From Ensifer adhaerens (GTDB lineage: Bacteria; Pseudomonadota; Alphaproteobacteria; Rhizobiales; Rhizobiaceae): a stretch of 64,000 bases of DNA. Each line of letters begins with the position of its first letter. The first letter of the stretch is position 1. Of the stretch, positions 1 to 8,983 are shown one piece after another. Under the pieces are notes generated by a model that worked only from the letters and a program-made list of their open reading frames with translations, made no database searches and had not been told where the DNA came from. Made by a program: the position numbers and the translations under genes. The DNA is taken from NCBI RefSeq assembly GCF_001270265.1, contig NZ_LGAP01000015.1:62001-126000 (forward strand), read 5' to 3'.

Positions 1-206
1 CGACCGGTTTCAAGCGTGGCAACATCGACCGCCAGCTTGTTCTTGCCGATGACGGCCGTGATCACCTGATCTTCGATGCCGAGCGACGTCGTAAAGACGG
101 TGCGACCTTCAAGGCCGGCAACGAGCGCCAGACGCCCTGCGAGATCCAGGCCTTCAAGCGCTTCGTTCAGAGCTTTTGCGGTGGCGTCGAGGGATGACGT
201 GGTCAT
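1..206 (-). CDS. cysH: Phosphoadenylyl/adenylyl-sulfate reductase, N-terminal part (runs off left edge)
   Basis: Reading leftward from an ATG at 206, the frame is open to the window edge and encodes about 68 residues. They include TTSLGIEDQVIT (about residues 38-49) and a VDVATLETG segment, both typical of the adenine-nucleotide alpha-hydrolase fold of CysH. CysH reduces APS or PAPS to sulfite with thioredoxin in assimilatory sulfate reduction in the cytoplasm. A Shine-Dalgarno-like AGGA lies about 8 bases upstream of the ATG, which decided the start, although the frame stays open further upstream. The C-terminal Cys motifs that separate APS from PAPS reductases are outside the window, so substrate preference cannot be stated. 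Confidence 0.85.
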   Translation of the reverse strand, partial: MTTSSLDATAKALNEALEGLDLAGRLALVAGLEGRTVFTTSLGIEDQVITAVIGKNKLAVDVATLETG

Positions 207-420
207 GGCTGCGTCCTGTTCCAACTTCAGCGGAATATCGCAGCCAGGTGTGACGAGGGACAGAAATAGCGGTTTCTAATGCTGCGCGTTTGGAGCAAAT
301 CTGCCTCTCAGATCGAAAAGCAGTGAAAAACACAAGATAAGCTAGTAAAATACTAGACTTTATACTTCAATTCGCGGTCGCTGATGTCGAGCCTTTGAGC
401 CGTATCCGCTGCCATTTGCA
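207..420. other. Intergenic region upstream of cysH
   Basis: This AT-richer stretch separates cysH from the receptor gene. It should carry the cysH promoter on the minus strand, but I cannot point to a convincing -35/-10 pair. A short minus-strand frame ending with a TAG at 353-355 has a protein-like tail (RLDISDRELKYKV) but no start or partner, and I do not call it a gene. Confidence 0.4.
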
Positions 421-464
421 GCTCTACCCCGGGGACGCGCTTGTTCGCGCCCCCGGGGTAGAGC
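421..464 (-). terminator. Strong hairpin directly after the chemotaxis receptor stop codon
   Basis: Two 19-base arms (421-439 and 446-464) pair with one mismatch around a six-base loop. The stem begins at the base next to the receptor stop codon (465-467). There is no T tract after it, so it is either a Rho-assisted terminator or a 3'-end stabilising structure, not a textbook intrinsic terminator. Confidence 0.6.
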
Positions 465-2375
465 TCAGAATTCGGTCCAGTTGGCGGCCTGCTGCGCCTT
501 GCCGCCGAAGGTGCCCGCCAGTTTACGGCCGAGAGCATGGACAGGGGAGGGCGCGGCCTCCCGCATGGTCGTGGTGGCTGTGACAGACGTGGGCGCCTGG
601 CGCTCGCTGCCGGTCTTGAAGCGCATCAGCAGATCGTTGAGCGCACCGGCCTCGCGGGCGAGGCTGTGGCTTGCCGCCGTCGACTGCTCCACCATCGCCG
701 CATTCTGCTGGGTGCCCTGGTCGATCGAATTGACCGCGGTGTTGATCTGCTGGATGCCGGCCGCCTGCTCGCGGGCGCTTTCGACGATCGCCGTCACATG
801 CGCGCTGATTTCCTGCACCTCGGCAATGATGCCCTCGAGCGCGGATCCGGTTTCGCGAACCAGGCTGACGCCGGATTTGACCTGGGCGCCGGAGGTGGCA
901 ATCAGGACCTTGATCTCCTTGGCGGCCTGCGCCGAGCGCTGGGCGAGTTCGCGCACCTCCTGGGCAACGACGGCAAAGCCCTTGCCGGCCTCACCGGCGC
1001 GGGCAGCCTCGACGCCGGCATTGAGCGCCAGCAGGTTGGTCTGGAAGGCGATATCGTCGATCACGCCGATGATGCTGGAGATCTCACGGGAGGAGGCCTC
1101 GATGCCGCTCATGGCGGTGACGGCATTGCCGACGATTTCGCCGGATTTTTCCGCCGCGCCGCGGGTTCTGGCCACCAGGCTTCCGGCTTCCTCTGCGCGC
1201 CGGCTGGCATCCGCCACGGTCGTTGCGATCTGGTCGAGTGCCGCGGCCGTCTCCTCGACGGAGGCCGCCTGCTGTTCTGTCCGTTTCGACAGGTCGCCGG
1301 CCGCCGAGCGGATCTCGCTGGCGCCGGCATTGATGCTGCGGGCGTTGTCGCCGACGGAGCGCAGGGCATCCTCGAGATTGCCGACCGAACTGTTGAAGTT
1401 GGTGCGAAGCGCGTCCAGCCGATCGGCAAGTGCTGCGCCGATGCGATAGGTAAGGTCGCCTTCGGCAAGGCGACCGAGCCCGAAGGCCAGCGCTTCGACG
1501 GCCGCCTGGACTTCGGCTGTTTCTCGGGCTTTTTGTGCCTCGCGCTGTTCCCGTTCACGCTCCGAAAGCGAGCGATTTGCCTCCGCTTCCTGCTCCAATC
1601 GCTGGCGCTCAAGCGCGTTGTCGCGGAAGACGGCGACGGCGCCGGCCATCTGGCCGATCTCGTCCCGGCGTCCTTCGCCGGAGATCGCCACCTTGAGATC
1701 GCCGGCGGCAAGCCGGCGCATGGCTTCGCGCAGTTTCGTCAGCGGCCGGAAGAGGCCTGAGATGACGAACCACACTGTCGCTGCGAGTATAGCCAGTGCG
1801 AAGCCGGTGATGACGGTTTGCCAGAGGGTCAGATTGTCCTTTTCGGCCTTGGCCGCCTTGAGTTCATTGTTTGCCTCGGAAAGCTGCAGCTTGATCAAGT
1901 CGCTGATCGGCGCGGCGAGGGGGTCGACGGAGGTATAGAGCCTGATATCGACGAAGCGTTCGAGTTCCGCCTTGTCCTGCCGCTCCAGGATCTGCATGAG
2001 ATCGCGGATCGAGGCGTCGCTTGCGACGCGGGCACTGTCGAAGGTCTCCTTCAGTCTCTCTTCTTCCGGTGTGAGGCTTGTCGCTTCGTAGCTGCGCCAT
2101 TGCGCGTCGATGGTGGAAAGCGCGGCGTTGATCGCTTGCCTGCCAGCACGCCAGTCGAGCGCGCCGCTTCGCACCTTGTGGGTCGTGTCGACGATCTCGA
2201 CGGCATACATGTCCGAGACCGTCTTCAACTGATCGACCGGCAGCAACCGATCGGCAACGATGGATTCCGTGCGCTTGGAAATCGATGTCATCGCATTGAA
2301 TGCCGTGACGATCATGACCAGCATGGCCACGGCGAGCAGCGACAGACACACGAGCAGGCGTGCTTTGATTGTCAT
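465..2375 (-). CDS. Methyl-accepting chemotaxis protein with C-terminal docking pentapeptide
   Basis: A transmembrane chemoreceptor of about 636 residues that passes ligand binding to CheA/CheW. It has an N-terminal membrane helix, a periplasmic four-helix-bundle type sensor (about residues 30-180), a second membrane helix, and a HAMP domain starting [12 protein letters not shown] second HAMP-like segment and a long coiled-coil signalling domain follow, with the hairpin tip [20 protein letters not shown]. The last five residues are NWTEF, close to the CheR/CheB tether NWETF of enteric receptors. I chose the start MTIKARLLV at 2375 because it begins the signal-anchor helix; an in-frame ATG at 2417 would add 14 hydrophilic residues. 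The ligand is unknown. Confidence 0.9.
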   Translation of the reverse strand: MTIKARLLVCLSLLAVAMLVMIVTAFNAMTSISKRTESIVADRLLPVDQLKTVSDMYAVEIVDTTHKVRSGALDWRAGRQAINAALSTIDAQWRSYEATSLTPEEERLKETFDSARVASDASIRDLMQILERQDKAELERFVDIRLYTSVDPLAAPISDLIKLQLSEANNELKAAKAEKDNLTLWQTVITGFALAILAATVWFVISGLFRPLTKLREAMRRLAAGDLKVAISGEGRRDEIGQMAGAVAVFRDNALERQRLEQEAEANRSLSEREREQREAQKARETAEVQAAVEALAFGLGRLAEGDLTYRIGAALADRLDALRTNFNSSVGNLEDALRSVGDNARSINAGASEIRSAAGDLSKRTEQQAASVEETAAALDQIATTVADASRRAEEAGSLVARTRGAAEKSGEIVGNAVTAMSGIEASSREISSIIGVIDDIAFQTNLLALNAGVEAARAGEAGKGFAVVAQEVRELAQRSAQAAKEIKVLIATSGAQVKSGVSLVRETGSALEGIIAEVQEISAHVTAIVESAREQAAGIQQINTAVNSIDQGTQQNAAMVEQSTAASHSLAREAGALNDLLMRFKTGSERQAPTSVTATTTMREAAPSPVHALGRKLAGTFGGKAQQAANWTEF

Positions 2376-2769
2376 GAAAACGCTCTTCGGTTGCCCGCAA
2401 GGCAAATTCGTCCTCATCCGATGGCTGCGGACGGCGCCGCAAAGTCATCAGTTGGCGTGCTTGCCTTGGCAAGGGAGATGACGATGATCCGATGGAGCAC
2501 GCAAACTCATGCAGCAAATTGCCGTCATGGCACATCCGCCAAGCGTTCACTCCGTCTTATCTAGACATAACAACCGGAGATTAAGAATGGCTAAATTTTA
2601 AGCTGTTGAGCAAGGATAATGCAACCATCAGTTCGCGGTGGTGCGACGCGTGGCGATGCCACCATCGCCTGACAGCCGGACTGCTCAAGATTTGTTGAAC
2701 GAGCGATGCTTTCCCATCCGACGCTTCGGGTTCAATCTTGCCGCCCCGAGGCAAATCAGGGAGTGGGAG
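2376..2769. other. Divergent intergenic region, no gene seen
   Basis: About 390 bases separate the leftward receptor gene from the rightward DUF6152 gene. It must hold both promoters. A four-codon reading frame behind a good Shine-Dalgarno (ATG near 2587) is the only ORF-like signal and is probably fortuitous. No repeat or strong hairpin was seen. Confidence 0.4.
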
Positions 2770-3159
2770 ATGATGACATCCTTTCCTGGCCGCATTCTTG
2801 CCGGAAGCATGGTGACGCTGCTTCTGGTCACAGGCGCCTATGCCCATCACGGTTGGTCCTGGGCGGAGGCGGACCAGATCGAACTCGCCGGCACGATCCG
2901 CGAGATTTCGATGGCGCCGCCGCATCCGACGCTTCAGGTCGAAACCGAAAAGGACGGGCTCTGGCGCGTCGAGCTGGGCAATCCCAGACAGACGGAACGG
3001 TCAGGCTTCGTCGAAGGTGTCGCCAAGGTTGGCGACCAGATCGTGGTGCTGGGCAATCGCTCGCTCGATCCGAACGAGAAGCGCATGAAGGCGGTGCGCG
3101 TGACGGTGGCCGGCAAGACCTTCGACATTTACCCGGAACGTATCCGGACCGGTGGATGA
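2770..3159 (+). CDS. DUF6152-family exported protein
   Basis: A periplasmic protein of about 129 residues with a cleavable signal peptide (MMTSFPGRILAGSMVTLLLV, then TGAYA). A mature N-terminal HHGWSW motif follows, typical of DUF6152. The remainder looks like a small beta-rich fold with an LGNP segment. The start at 2770 (or the ATG at 2773) follows GGGAG; the frame is open upstream, but those residues look non-coding. Its stop overlaps the start of the next gene (ATGA), so the two are translationally coupled. Function is unknown. The family is commonly paired with a small membrane protein, as here, and the His-His motif hints at metal or cofactor binding, which is inference. Confidence 0.75.
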   Translation: MMTSFPGRILAGSMVTLLLVTGAYAHHGWSWAEADQIELAGTIREISMAPPHPTLQVETEKDGLWRVELGNPRQTERSGFVEGVAKVGDQIVVLGNRSLDPNEKRMKAVRVTVAGKTFDIYPERIRTGG

Positions 3160-3635
3160 GTGCGGCGGAGCTACTGGAGTGGCTCGCCGCGTGGCCGCTG
3201 GCATCGGCGATGCGGCGATCGGCGATCCTCTACCTCGTCGTCAACGCGGCCCACATCTTAGCGATCGCGCTTCTGATCGGCGCGATCGTGCCGTTGGATT
3301 TGCGGTTGCTCGGTTTCTTCGGCAACACCTCGCTTGAAGTGCTCGGGCCGTTTCTGTCGCGTGCTGCCGCGGTCGGTCTGGCCCTGGCGATCACCACTGG
3401 CTTCTGCCTCTTCAGCGTGCGCCCGGCGGCCTACATCGCCAATGCTGCCTTCGTCACAAAGATTGTCCTGCTCGGGATCGGTGCCGCCAACGCTGTCAGT
3501 GTGCATATGGGCGGCGCCTGGCGGGCCGCCGTAAATGGCGGCCCGGTCTCATGGCGTCTTCGCATCCGGGCAGCCGTCTCGCTGGCGGTGTGGCCGGCGG
3601 CGCTTCTGGCTGGGCGCTGGATCGGCTTTCTCTGA
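3156..3635 (+). CDS. DUF6644-like integral membrane protein
   Basis: About 159 residues with four hydrophobic helices (near residues 25-45, 60-80, 88-108 and 138-158) and several positively charged loops. The ATG at 3156 overlaps the DUF6152 stop codon by four bases, which sets the start and indicates one operon. The membrane helices resemble small DUF6644/DUF2214-type proteins found beside DUF6152 proteins. Function is unknown; a membrane partner for the exported protein is the simplest inference. Confidence 0.7.
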   Translation: MSAAELLEWLAAWPLASAMRRSAILYLVVNAAHILAIALLIGAIVPLDLRLLGFFGNTSLEVLGPFLSRAAAVGLALAITTGFCLFSVRPAAYIANAAFVTKIVLLGIGAANAVSVHMGGAWRAAVNGGPVSWRLRIRAAVSLAVWPAALLAGRWIGFL

Positions 3636-3643
3636 TGCTGATT

Positions 3644-4279
3644 CTATCGGTCGTTTGCCGTTCTCCACACGGGGAGGGCCGGCTCCTGCTTGAGCGTTCT
3701 GCCACGCACGAACTGCAGCGTTGCTTCGGCCACGCGTTCGCCGAGATGCCGTGCGGTGGCGAGATCGGATTGGGGCGGCGCCAGATCGGCACCCTGGTCG
3801 ACATTCGACTGCGCCCCTGCGCCCAGCCAGAAGCCTAACCGGTTGAGATCATCAGGAGACCCTGTTGTCGAGTGGTTGGCCGGTGGCAGGTCGAGGTTGA
3901 TCCAGTGCATACCGTGCTGGGCAGCAAAGAGTGCGAGTTGCATTAGTGTCGCGAGCTTGTCGCCGGAAGCCGTTCCCGAATTGGTGAAGCCGGCGGCGAT
4001 CTTGTCTTTCCAGAGATAGCCTTTGGCCATCACCGCGTTTGAACTCGCCTCCTGGAAAGATTTGAACGCGGCCGACGGGCCTCCGACATAGGTTGGTGTG
4101 CCGAAGATGATTGCCTCGGCCGAGAGCAGATCGCTCCAGCGCGCCGGTGCCTCCTCAACGGTCAAGGGCAGGCATTGCGTGCCGTCGACACGCTCGATGC
4201 CGGCTCTGACGGCTTCCGCCTGGCGTGCGGTATGACCATAGCCGCTGTGATAGATGACGGCGATGCATATGTTGTCCAT
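3644..4279 (-). CDS. Flavodoxin-like NAD(P)H-dependent FMN reductase (WrbA-like)
   Basis: A cytoplasmic flavoprotein of 211 residues. The N-terminal segment IAVIYHSGYGHTARQAEAV is the FMN phosphate-binding loop of the flavodoxin fold, and FGTPTYVGGPSA is the second flavin loop. A GFTNSGTASGDK segment is the third. It probably reduces quinones or supplies reduced flavin. The start at 4279 is the ATG before DNICIAVIYH; upstream in-frame residues lack family character. It lies downstream of and on the same strand as the ECF41 sigma gene, 159 bases away, so it may be a target or partner of that sigma factor (oxidoreductases are frequent ECF41 neighbours). Confidence 0.8.
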   Translation of the reverse strand: MDNICIAVIYHSGYGHTARQAEAVRAGIERVDGTQCLPLTVEEAPARWSDLLSAEAIIFGTPTYVGGPSAAFKSFQEASSNAVMAKGYLWKDKIAAGFTNSGTASGDKLATLMQLALFAAQHGMHWINLDLPPANHSTTGSPDDLNRLGFWLGAGAQSNVDQGADLAPPQSDLATARHLGERVAEATLQFVRGRTLKQEPALPVWRTANDR

Positions 4280-4438
4280 GGTTTGGTTTCCTTTGGTTTG
4301 TGGTGATGGTTTGCCGCGCGAGCAAAGACGCGGGCCGTCGGCGCGTTGCACGTTGACGGCAAGCTTCGCAGGGTTGGTGGTGTGGCGTGACCGGCTTCGG
4401 GGACTGCGCGCGCTCGCCGGGGCGCAGTCACGCGTCGT

Positions 4439-5335
4439 TCAATGAAAGACGTGACTGTGCAAATGCTTCAGCGTTTCCGGGAGATGCTTCAGCTTCTCGG
4501 GATTACGCGTGACATAGATGGCGGTGATCCGGTCCTGTTCAATCTGAAGGGCGGTCGTCTGTAGGATTTCGCCGTCTTCGATGGTGATGAACCCGGGCAG
4601 GCCGTTGATGAAGTCGTAGCGAACGAGCCGTGACATCGTTTCTGCAAAGATCAACGCCAACGACGCGTGCAGCTTCATCACCTGATCGAGGCCGGCGATC
4701 GGTCGTCTTGGCGCCACCGTCTTGCCGCCGCCATCGGCATAGACGATCGCCTCCGTTGCAAGCAGCGAACGAAGCTGCTGCATGTCGCCGCTACGGGAGG
4801 CCACGAAGAAGGCGGAGGCGATTTCAAGGCCCTGCTCACGCGGCATGACAAAGCGACGGCGTGCACTGCGGATGTTGACGCGGGCGCGGCTGGCGAGCTG
4901 GCGGCAGGTCGCCGGTTTGCGGCTGATCGTCTCGCCGATCTCATCGAAACTGAGGCCGAAGACATCGTGCAGCAGGAACGCCGCCCGTTCGAGCGGCGAC
5001 AGGCGCTCGAGCGCCATCATCAGCGGCAAGGTGATATCGTCAAGGTCGTCGCTCTGCTCGATGACCGGTTCCGGCAGCCACGGCCCGAGATAGGTTTCCC
5101 GCCGCCGCCGCGCCGACTTCAACTGATCGAGGCAAAGGCGTGTCACGATCCGGCGCAAAAACGCGGATGGTTCCTTGACGGCCACACGGTCGGCGTCGAG
5201 CCAGCGCAGGAATGCCTCCTGGACGATATCCTCGGCCTCGCTGACGGAACCCAGCATCCGATAGGCGATGCGGATCAGTCGCGGACGCAGCGGGTCGAAG
5301 GTCGTTCTGACGTCTTCATCGGTCATCTCGGCCAT
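4439..5335 (-). CDS. ECF41-group RNA polymerase sigma factor with SnoaL-like C-terminal domain
   Basis: About 298 residues. Sigma-2 (RIAYRMLGSVSEAEDIVQEAF) and sigma-4 (LSPLERAAFLLHDVFGLSFDEIG) are followed by a SnoaL_2-type extension. It carries the hallmark motifs of ECF41: WLPEP in the linker, DGGGK in the C-terminal domain, and NPEKL near the end (NPDKL-like). In this group the extension, not a separate anti-sigma factor, controls activity. The ATG at 5335 shares its A with the stop of a short upstream ORF, and a GGTGGGCG stretch precedes it; a second ATG at 5326 is possible. A promoter matching the group's autoregulatory signature lies upstream. Confidence 0.9.
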   Translation of the reverse strand: MAEMTDEDVRTTFDPLRPRLIRIAYRMLGSVSEAEDIVQEAFLRWLDADRVAVKEPSAFLRRIVTRLCLDQLKSARRRRETYLGPWLPEPVIEQSDDLDDITLPLMMALERLSPLERAAFLLHDVFGLSFDEIGETISRKPATCRQLASRARVNIRSARRRFVMPREQGLEIASAFFVASRSGDMQQLRSLLATEAIVYADGGGKTVAPRRPIAGLDQVMKLHASLALIFAETMSRLVRYDFINGLPGFITIEDGEILQTTALQIEQDRITAIYVTRNPEKLKHLPETLKHLHSHVFH

Positions 5336-5448
5336 CACGCCCACCATCGCTGCACGGCACAATCAGCCGAGGGATAGCCGACCCGCACGAGGGGCCATGA
5401 TGGCATCGCCGGGGCAGTAGCGGCAAGCGGGTCGAGCCTCAATGTCAT
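5335..5448 (-). CDS. Short ORF coupled to the ECF41 gene; possible remnant of a carboxymuconolactone decarboxylase
   Basis: A 37-residue frame starts at an ATG (5448) behind AAGGAG with six-base spacing, an excellent ribosome-binding site, and ends in TGA whose A begins the sigma factor ATG. Its first residues, MTLRLDPLAATAPAM, resemble the N terminus of AhpD/carboxymuconolactone decarboxylase proteins that usually accompany ECF41 factors. The rest does not continue that family and lacks the CxxC catalytic motif. It may be a truncated partner gene retained as a translational coupling leader. The family link rests on a short match and is tentative. Confidence 0.5.
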   Translation of the reverse strand: MTLRLDPLAATAPAMPSWPLVRVGYPSADCAVQRWWA

Positions 5449-5484
5449 GTTCGTCTCCTTCATCTCGGGCTTTCGAGAAGACAG

Positions 5485-5511
5485 GACGAGATAGCGTCAG
5501 TGAATGTGACA
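5485..5511 (-). promoter_or_regulatory. ECF41-type promoter
   Basis: On the minus strand TGTCACA (5511-5505) and CGTC (5488-5485) are separated by exactly 16 bases. This matches the -35 and -10 signature described for ECF41 promoters. It sits about 40 bases ahead of the short ORF and the sigma gene, consistent with autoregulation. Confidence 0.8.
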
Positions 5512-5554
5512 TGCCGCAGACATTGCGGCTGTCGAATGCGAGGAAAGCGTGCCG

Positions 5555-5609
5555 TCTAGAGCGTCCCGCTTTCAAGTGGAATCACTGAAAGCGGATAAGA
5601 TGCTCTAGA
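5555..5609. repeat. Rhizobial palindromic intergenic repeat
   Basis: Nested inverted repeats: TCTAGAGC (5555-5562) with GCTCTAGA (5602-5609), and inside them CGCTTTCA (5567-5574) with TGAAAGCG (5586-5593). The style (TCTAGAGC ends, TGAAAGCGG core) is that of short dispersed rhizobial repeats. Copy number cannot be seen from one window. Confidence 0.6.
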
Positions 5610-5618
5610 ATCAAAGTA

Positions 5619-5658
5619 CTAGAGCGCCGTGCGTTCGTCTGAACGCACGGCGCTCTAG
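5619..5658 (-). terminator. Hairpin terminator at the end of the bet operon
   Basis: A perfect 18-base-pair stem (5619-5636 with 5641-5658) with a GTCT loop lies 13 bases beyond the betA stop codon. There is no long T tract, so Rho-independent activity is likely but not certain. Confidence 0.65.
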
Positions 5659-5670
5659 TGCATGCGATCC

Positions 5671-7320
5671 TTATCGGTCGCTGACCTCCCAGCGCGGGTT
5701 GATCCACGGCTCCTGGTTGGAGCGCGCCAGCGGCTGCTTGCCGAGAACGTGGTCGGCCGCCTTTTCGCCGGTCATGATCGAGGGGCTGTTCAGGTTGCCA
5801 TAGGTCACGTGCGGGAAGATCGAGCTATCGGCGACGCGCAGGCCATCGACGCCGATCACGCGGGTTTCCGGATCGACCACCGCCATCGGATCGTCCTTGG
5901 CGCCCATCTTGCAGGTGCCGCAGGGGTGATAGGCGCTTTCAAGGTGCTCGCGCAGGAAGTCGTCGATCTGCTCGTCGCTCTGCACTTTTTCGCCTGGCTG
6001 GATTTCCGGGCCGCGATAGTGGTCGAAGGCCTTCTGGCCGAAGATCTCGCGGGTGAGGCGCACGCAGTGGCGGAACTTTTCCCAGTCCTCCGGGTGGCTC
6101 ATATAGTTGAAGCGGATCACCGGGTCAGCCATCGGATCGGACGAGCGCAGCGTGACGTTGCCGCGCGACTTCGAAAGATTGTAGCCGACATGCACCTGGA
6201 AGCCGTGCGTGTTGGCGGCGGCCTTGCCATCATAGCTGATCGCCACCGGCAGGAAGTGATACTGGATATCGGGCTGCTTGACGCCGGCAGCGGAGCGCAG
6301 GAAGGCACAGGCCTCGAACTGGTTGGAGATGCCGAGACCCTTCTTGAAGAACAGCCACTGCGCGCCGGCCACACCTTGCCAGAACCAGGGCAGCCAGGAG
6401 TAGAGCGACACAGGCTTGGTCGAAATCTGCTGGAAATAGAACTCCATGTGGTCCTGCAGGTTCTGGCCGACGCCGGGGCGATCGACCTTCACCTCGATGC
6501 CCATGTCTTTCAGGTGCTGGGCCGGACCGATGCCCGAGAGCATCAGCAGTTTCGGCGAATTGAACGACGAGGCCGAGACGATCACCTCGCGGTTCGCCTT
6601 GACGATCTCGATCTTGCCGCCGCGCTCGATCTCGACACCGGTCGCCCGGCCGTTCTCGATGATGATCCGCCGGGCGAAGCAGCGCACGAGCGAGACGTTC
6701 TGCCGCTTCATCGCCGGCTTCAGATAGGCGTTGGCCGCCGACCAGCGCCGCCCCTGCCAGACGGTCTGCTCCATCAGCCCGAAACCTTCCTGCTTCGAGC
6801 CGTTATAGTCGTCGGTGAGCTCGAAGCCTGCTTGCTTGCCGGCCTCGATGAAGGCGTGGAACAGCGGGTTGTGAACCGGGCCGCGCCTGACATGCAGCGG
6901 ACCGTCGGTGCCGCGCCAGCCGGCTTCGCCGCCATGCGAATTTTCCATGCGCTTGAAGTAGGGGAGCACGTCCGCATAGGACCAGCCGCGCGCGCCGAGC
7001 TCGTCCCAGCGGTTGAAGTCTTCCGCATGGCCGCGCACATAGACGAGGCCGTTGATCGAGGAAGAGCCGCCGATCACCTTGCCGCGCGGCGCCGTGATGC
7101 GCCGGTTGTTGAGGTTCGGCTCGGGCTCGGAGAGATAGCCCCAGTTGTAACGCTTCATGCTCATCGGCCAGGCAAGTGCGGCCGGCATCTGGATGAAGGG
7201 GCCGATGTCGGATCCACCATATTCCAGCACCAGCACTGTGTTCTTGCCGTCTTCGGAGAGGCGGTAGGCGAGCGCCGAACCGGCGGAGCCGGAACCGATG
7301 ATGATGTAATCTGCCTGCAT
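5671..7320 (-). CDS. betA: Choline dehydrogenase
   Basis: A 549-residue flavoprotein of the GMC oxidoreductase family. It oxidises choline to betaine aldehyde and can oxidise the aldehyde further, passing electrons to the respiratory chain at the inner membrane. The FAD-binding [13 protein letters not shown] is at residues 8-20, the GMC signature includes [15 protein letters not shown], and the C-terminal active-site region contains [10 protein letters not shown] and the [15 protein letters not shown] segment. Length matches BetA. It is the last gene of betI-betC-betB-betA, separated from betB by about 200 bases that hold a repeat element. The start ATG at 7320 begins directly before the nucleotide-binding strand, as expected. 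Confidence 0.97.
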   Translation of the reverse strand: MQADYIIIGSGSAGSALAYRLSEDGKNTVLVLEYGGSDIGPFIQMPAALAWPMSMKRYNWGYLSEPEPNLNNRRITAPRGKVIGGSSSINGLVYVRGHAEDFNRWDELGARGWSYADVLPYFKRMENSHGGEAGWRGTDGPLHVRRGPVHNPLFHAFIEAGKQAGFELTDDYNGSKQEGFGLMEQTVWQGRRWSAANAYLKPAMKRQNVSLVRCFARRIIIENGRATGVEIERGGKIEIVKANREVIVSASSFNSPKLLMLSGIGPAQHLKDMGIEVKVDRPGVGQNLQDHMEFYFQQISTKPVSLYSWLPWFWQGVAGAQWLFFKKGLGISNQFEACAFLRSAAGVKQPDIQYHFLPVAISYDGKAAANTHGFQVHVGYNLSKSRGNVTLRSSDPMADPVIRFNYMSHPEDWEKFRHCVRLTREIFGQKAFDHYRGPEIQPGEKVQSDEQIDDFLREHLESAYHPCGTCKMGAKDDPMAVVDPETRVIGVDGLRVADSSIFPHVTYGNLNSPSIMTGEKAADHVLGKQPLARSNQEPWINPRWEVSDR

Positions 7321-7354
7321 AAGCGTGGTCTTTCTTCTACCTGACTGCCCTCGG

Positions 7355-7513
7355 CATGCCCCTCATCCGGCTGCCGCCACCTTCTCCCCGCTTGCGGGGA
7401 GAAGGGACCTTGCTGCAACGCTCCGTTCCCTCTCTGGCGTCCCGGCCGGGCGTTTCGATCGGCCACGTCCCCTCTCCCCGCGCGGGGAGAGGGCTAGGGT
7501 GAGGGGCAAGCTC
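7355..7513. repeat. RIME-like rhizobial mosaic repeat between betA and betB
   Basis: Two large palindromes, CTTCTCCCCGC-TT-GCGGGGAGAAG (7381-7404) and CCCTCTCCCCGC-GCGGGGAGAGGG (7470-7493), are flanked by CCCCTCATCCGGCTGCCG on the left and CTAGGGTGAGGGGC on the right. This arrangement is that of the rhizobial intergenic mosaic element (RIME). It lies inside the bet operon, so the transcript carries two strong stem-loops between betB and betA. Confidence 0.85.
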
Positions 7514-7518
7514 AAACC

Positions 7519-8982
7519 TCAATACGGCGCCTGCACTGGCCCCATGCCGACATAGACGGTCTTCAACTCGCTGTAGTGGTTGAGCGCCGCCACGGAATTC
7601 TCGCGCCCGAAGCCGGATTGCTTCGAGCCGCCGAAGGGGATCTCCACCGGGCAGAGATTGTAGGTGTTGATCCACAGCGTGCCGGCTTCGAGCTGGTCGA
7701 CCACCCGGTGGGCGCGGGTGATGTCAGCGGTGAAGACGCCGGCCGACAGGCCGAATTCGGTGGCATTGGCGCGCGCGACGACGTCCGCCTCGTCTTCGAA
7801 GTCAAGAACGCACATGACAGGCCCGAAGATTTCTTCGCGCGCGATGGTCATCTCGTCGGTGACGTCGGCAAAGACCGTCGGTTGGATATAGGTGCCGTCG
7901 GCGCTGACCGCGTTCGGGATGCCGCCGCCGGTGACGAGACGCGCGCCCTCTGCCTTGCCCTTTTCGATATAGGAGAAGACCTTGTCGCGTTGCGCCCCTG
8001 ACACCATCGGACCGAGCTGGGTTGCCTCGTCCATCGGATCGCCGATGACGATCGCTTCGGTGCGCGCCTTGAGGCGATCAAGGAATGCATCCTTGATGCC
8101 CTTCTGCACGAAAACGCGGGTGCCGTTGGAGCAGACCTGGCCGGTGGAATAGAAGTTGCCGAGCATGGCGCCGCCGATGGCGCTTTCGAGGTCCGCATCG
8201 TTAAAGACGATCAGCGGCGACTTGCCGCCAAGCTCCATCGTCACGTGGCGAAGGCCGGCAGCGGCGGCCTCATAGACCTTGCGGCCGGTCGGCACCGAGC
8301 CGGTAAGTGAGACCTTGGCGACGTCAGGGTGATTGACGAGCAGCGGACCGGTCGTCCGATCGCCCTGGATGACGTTGTAGAGACCCTTGGGCAGGCCAGC
8401 CTCGATCAGGATCTCGGCGATCTTCAGGGCGCCGAGCGGGGTGTTTTCCGATGGCTTGAAGACCATGGCATTGCCGGCGGCAAGCGCCGGCGCACCCTTC
8501 CAGCAGGCGATCTGCTGCGGATAGTTCCAGGCGCCGATACCGACGCAGACGCCGAGGGCCACACGCTTGGTATAGGCGAAGTCGCCGCCGAGCGGGATGT
8601 AATCGCCGTTGAGGGCGGTGGCGATGACGCCGCCGAAGAACTCGAACGAGTCGGCGCCGGACGTCGGGTCGGCGACGATCGTCTCCTGGATCGGCTTGCC
8701 GGTGTCGAGCGTCTCGAGCTCGGAAAGTTCGCGGTTGCGCTCGCGCATGATCTCGGCAGCGCGCTTCAAGATGCGGCCGCGCGCCGTCGGGCTCATGGCC
8801 GCCCATTCCGGCTGCGCGCGCTTGGCAGCGGCAATCGCCTTTTCGACGATCGCAGGTGTTGCGGCGTGCAGCCGGGCGATCACCTCGCCGGTCGCGGGAT
8901 AGATGCTTTCGATGACGGTGCCGGCGATGTCCTCGACATACTCGCCGTCGATGAAGTGCGAGGCTTGCGGTTGGGCTCTCAT
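7519..8982 (-). CDS. betB: Betaine-aldehyde dehydrogenase
   Basis: A 487-residue NAD(P)-dependent aldehyde dehydrogenase converting betaine aldehyde to glycine betaine in the cytoplasm. The conserved [11 protein letters not shown] carries the general-base Glu, and [12 protein letters not shown] carries the nucleophilic Cys. The cofactor motif FKPSENTP and the GTLWINTYN and [13 protein letters not shown] segments near the C terminus match BetB. The start ATG at 8982 lies one base past the betC stop, so the two genes are tightly coupled. Length equals that of characterised BetB proteins. Confidence 0.97.
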   Translation of the reverse strand: MRAQPQASHFIDGEYVEDIAGTVIESIYPATGEVIARLHAATPAIVEKAIAAAKRAQPEWAAMSPTARGRILKRAAEIMRERNRELSELETLDTGKPIQETIVADPTSGADSFEFFGGVIATALNGDYIPLGGDFAYTKRVALGVCVGIGAWNYPQQIACWKGAPALAAGNAMVFKPSENTPLGALKIAEILIEAGLPKGLYNVIQGDRTTGPLLVNHPDVAKVSLTGSVPTGRKVYEAAAAGLRHVTMELGGKSPLIVFNDADLESAIGGAMLGNFYSTGQVCSNGTRVFVQKGIKDAFLDRLKARTEAIVIGDPMDEATQLGPMVSGAQRDKVFSYIEKGKAEGARLVTGGGIPNAVSADGTYIQPTVFADVTDEMTIAREEIFGPVMCVLDFEDEADVVARANATEFGLSAGVFTADITRAHRVVDQLEAGTLWINTYNLCPVEIPFGGSKQSGFGRENSVAALNHYSELKTVYVGMGPVQAPY

Positions 8983-8983
8983 G

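Noticed and set aside
353-538. Minus-strand frame with a protein-like tail (RLDISDRELKYKV) next to the receptor gene
   Set aside because: It overlaps the receptor gene and hairpin, has no good start or ribosome-binding site, and no family was recognised.
2587-2601. Four-codon ORF (Met-Ala-Lys-Phe) with a good ribosome-binding site
   Set aside because: Too short to support and no terminator or downstream coupling; probably chance.
7337-7675. ORF spanning the RIME-like repeat
   Set aside because: It runs through palindromic repeat sequence and the antisense of betB; codon use is that of a shadow frame.
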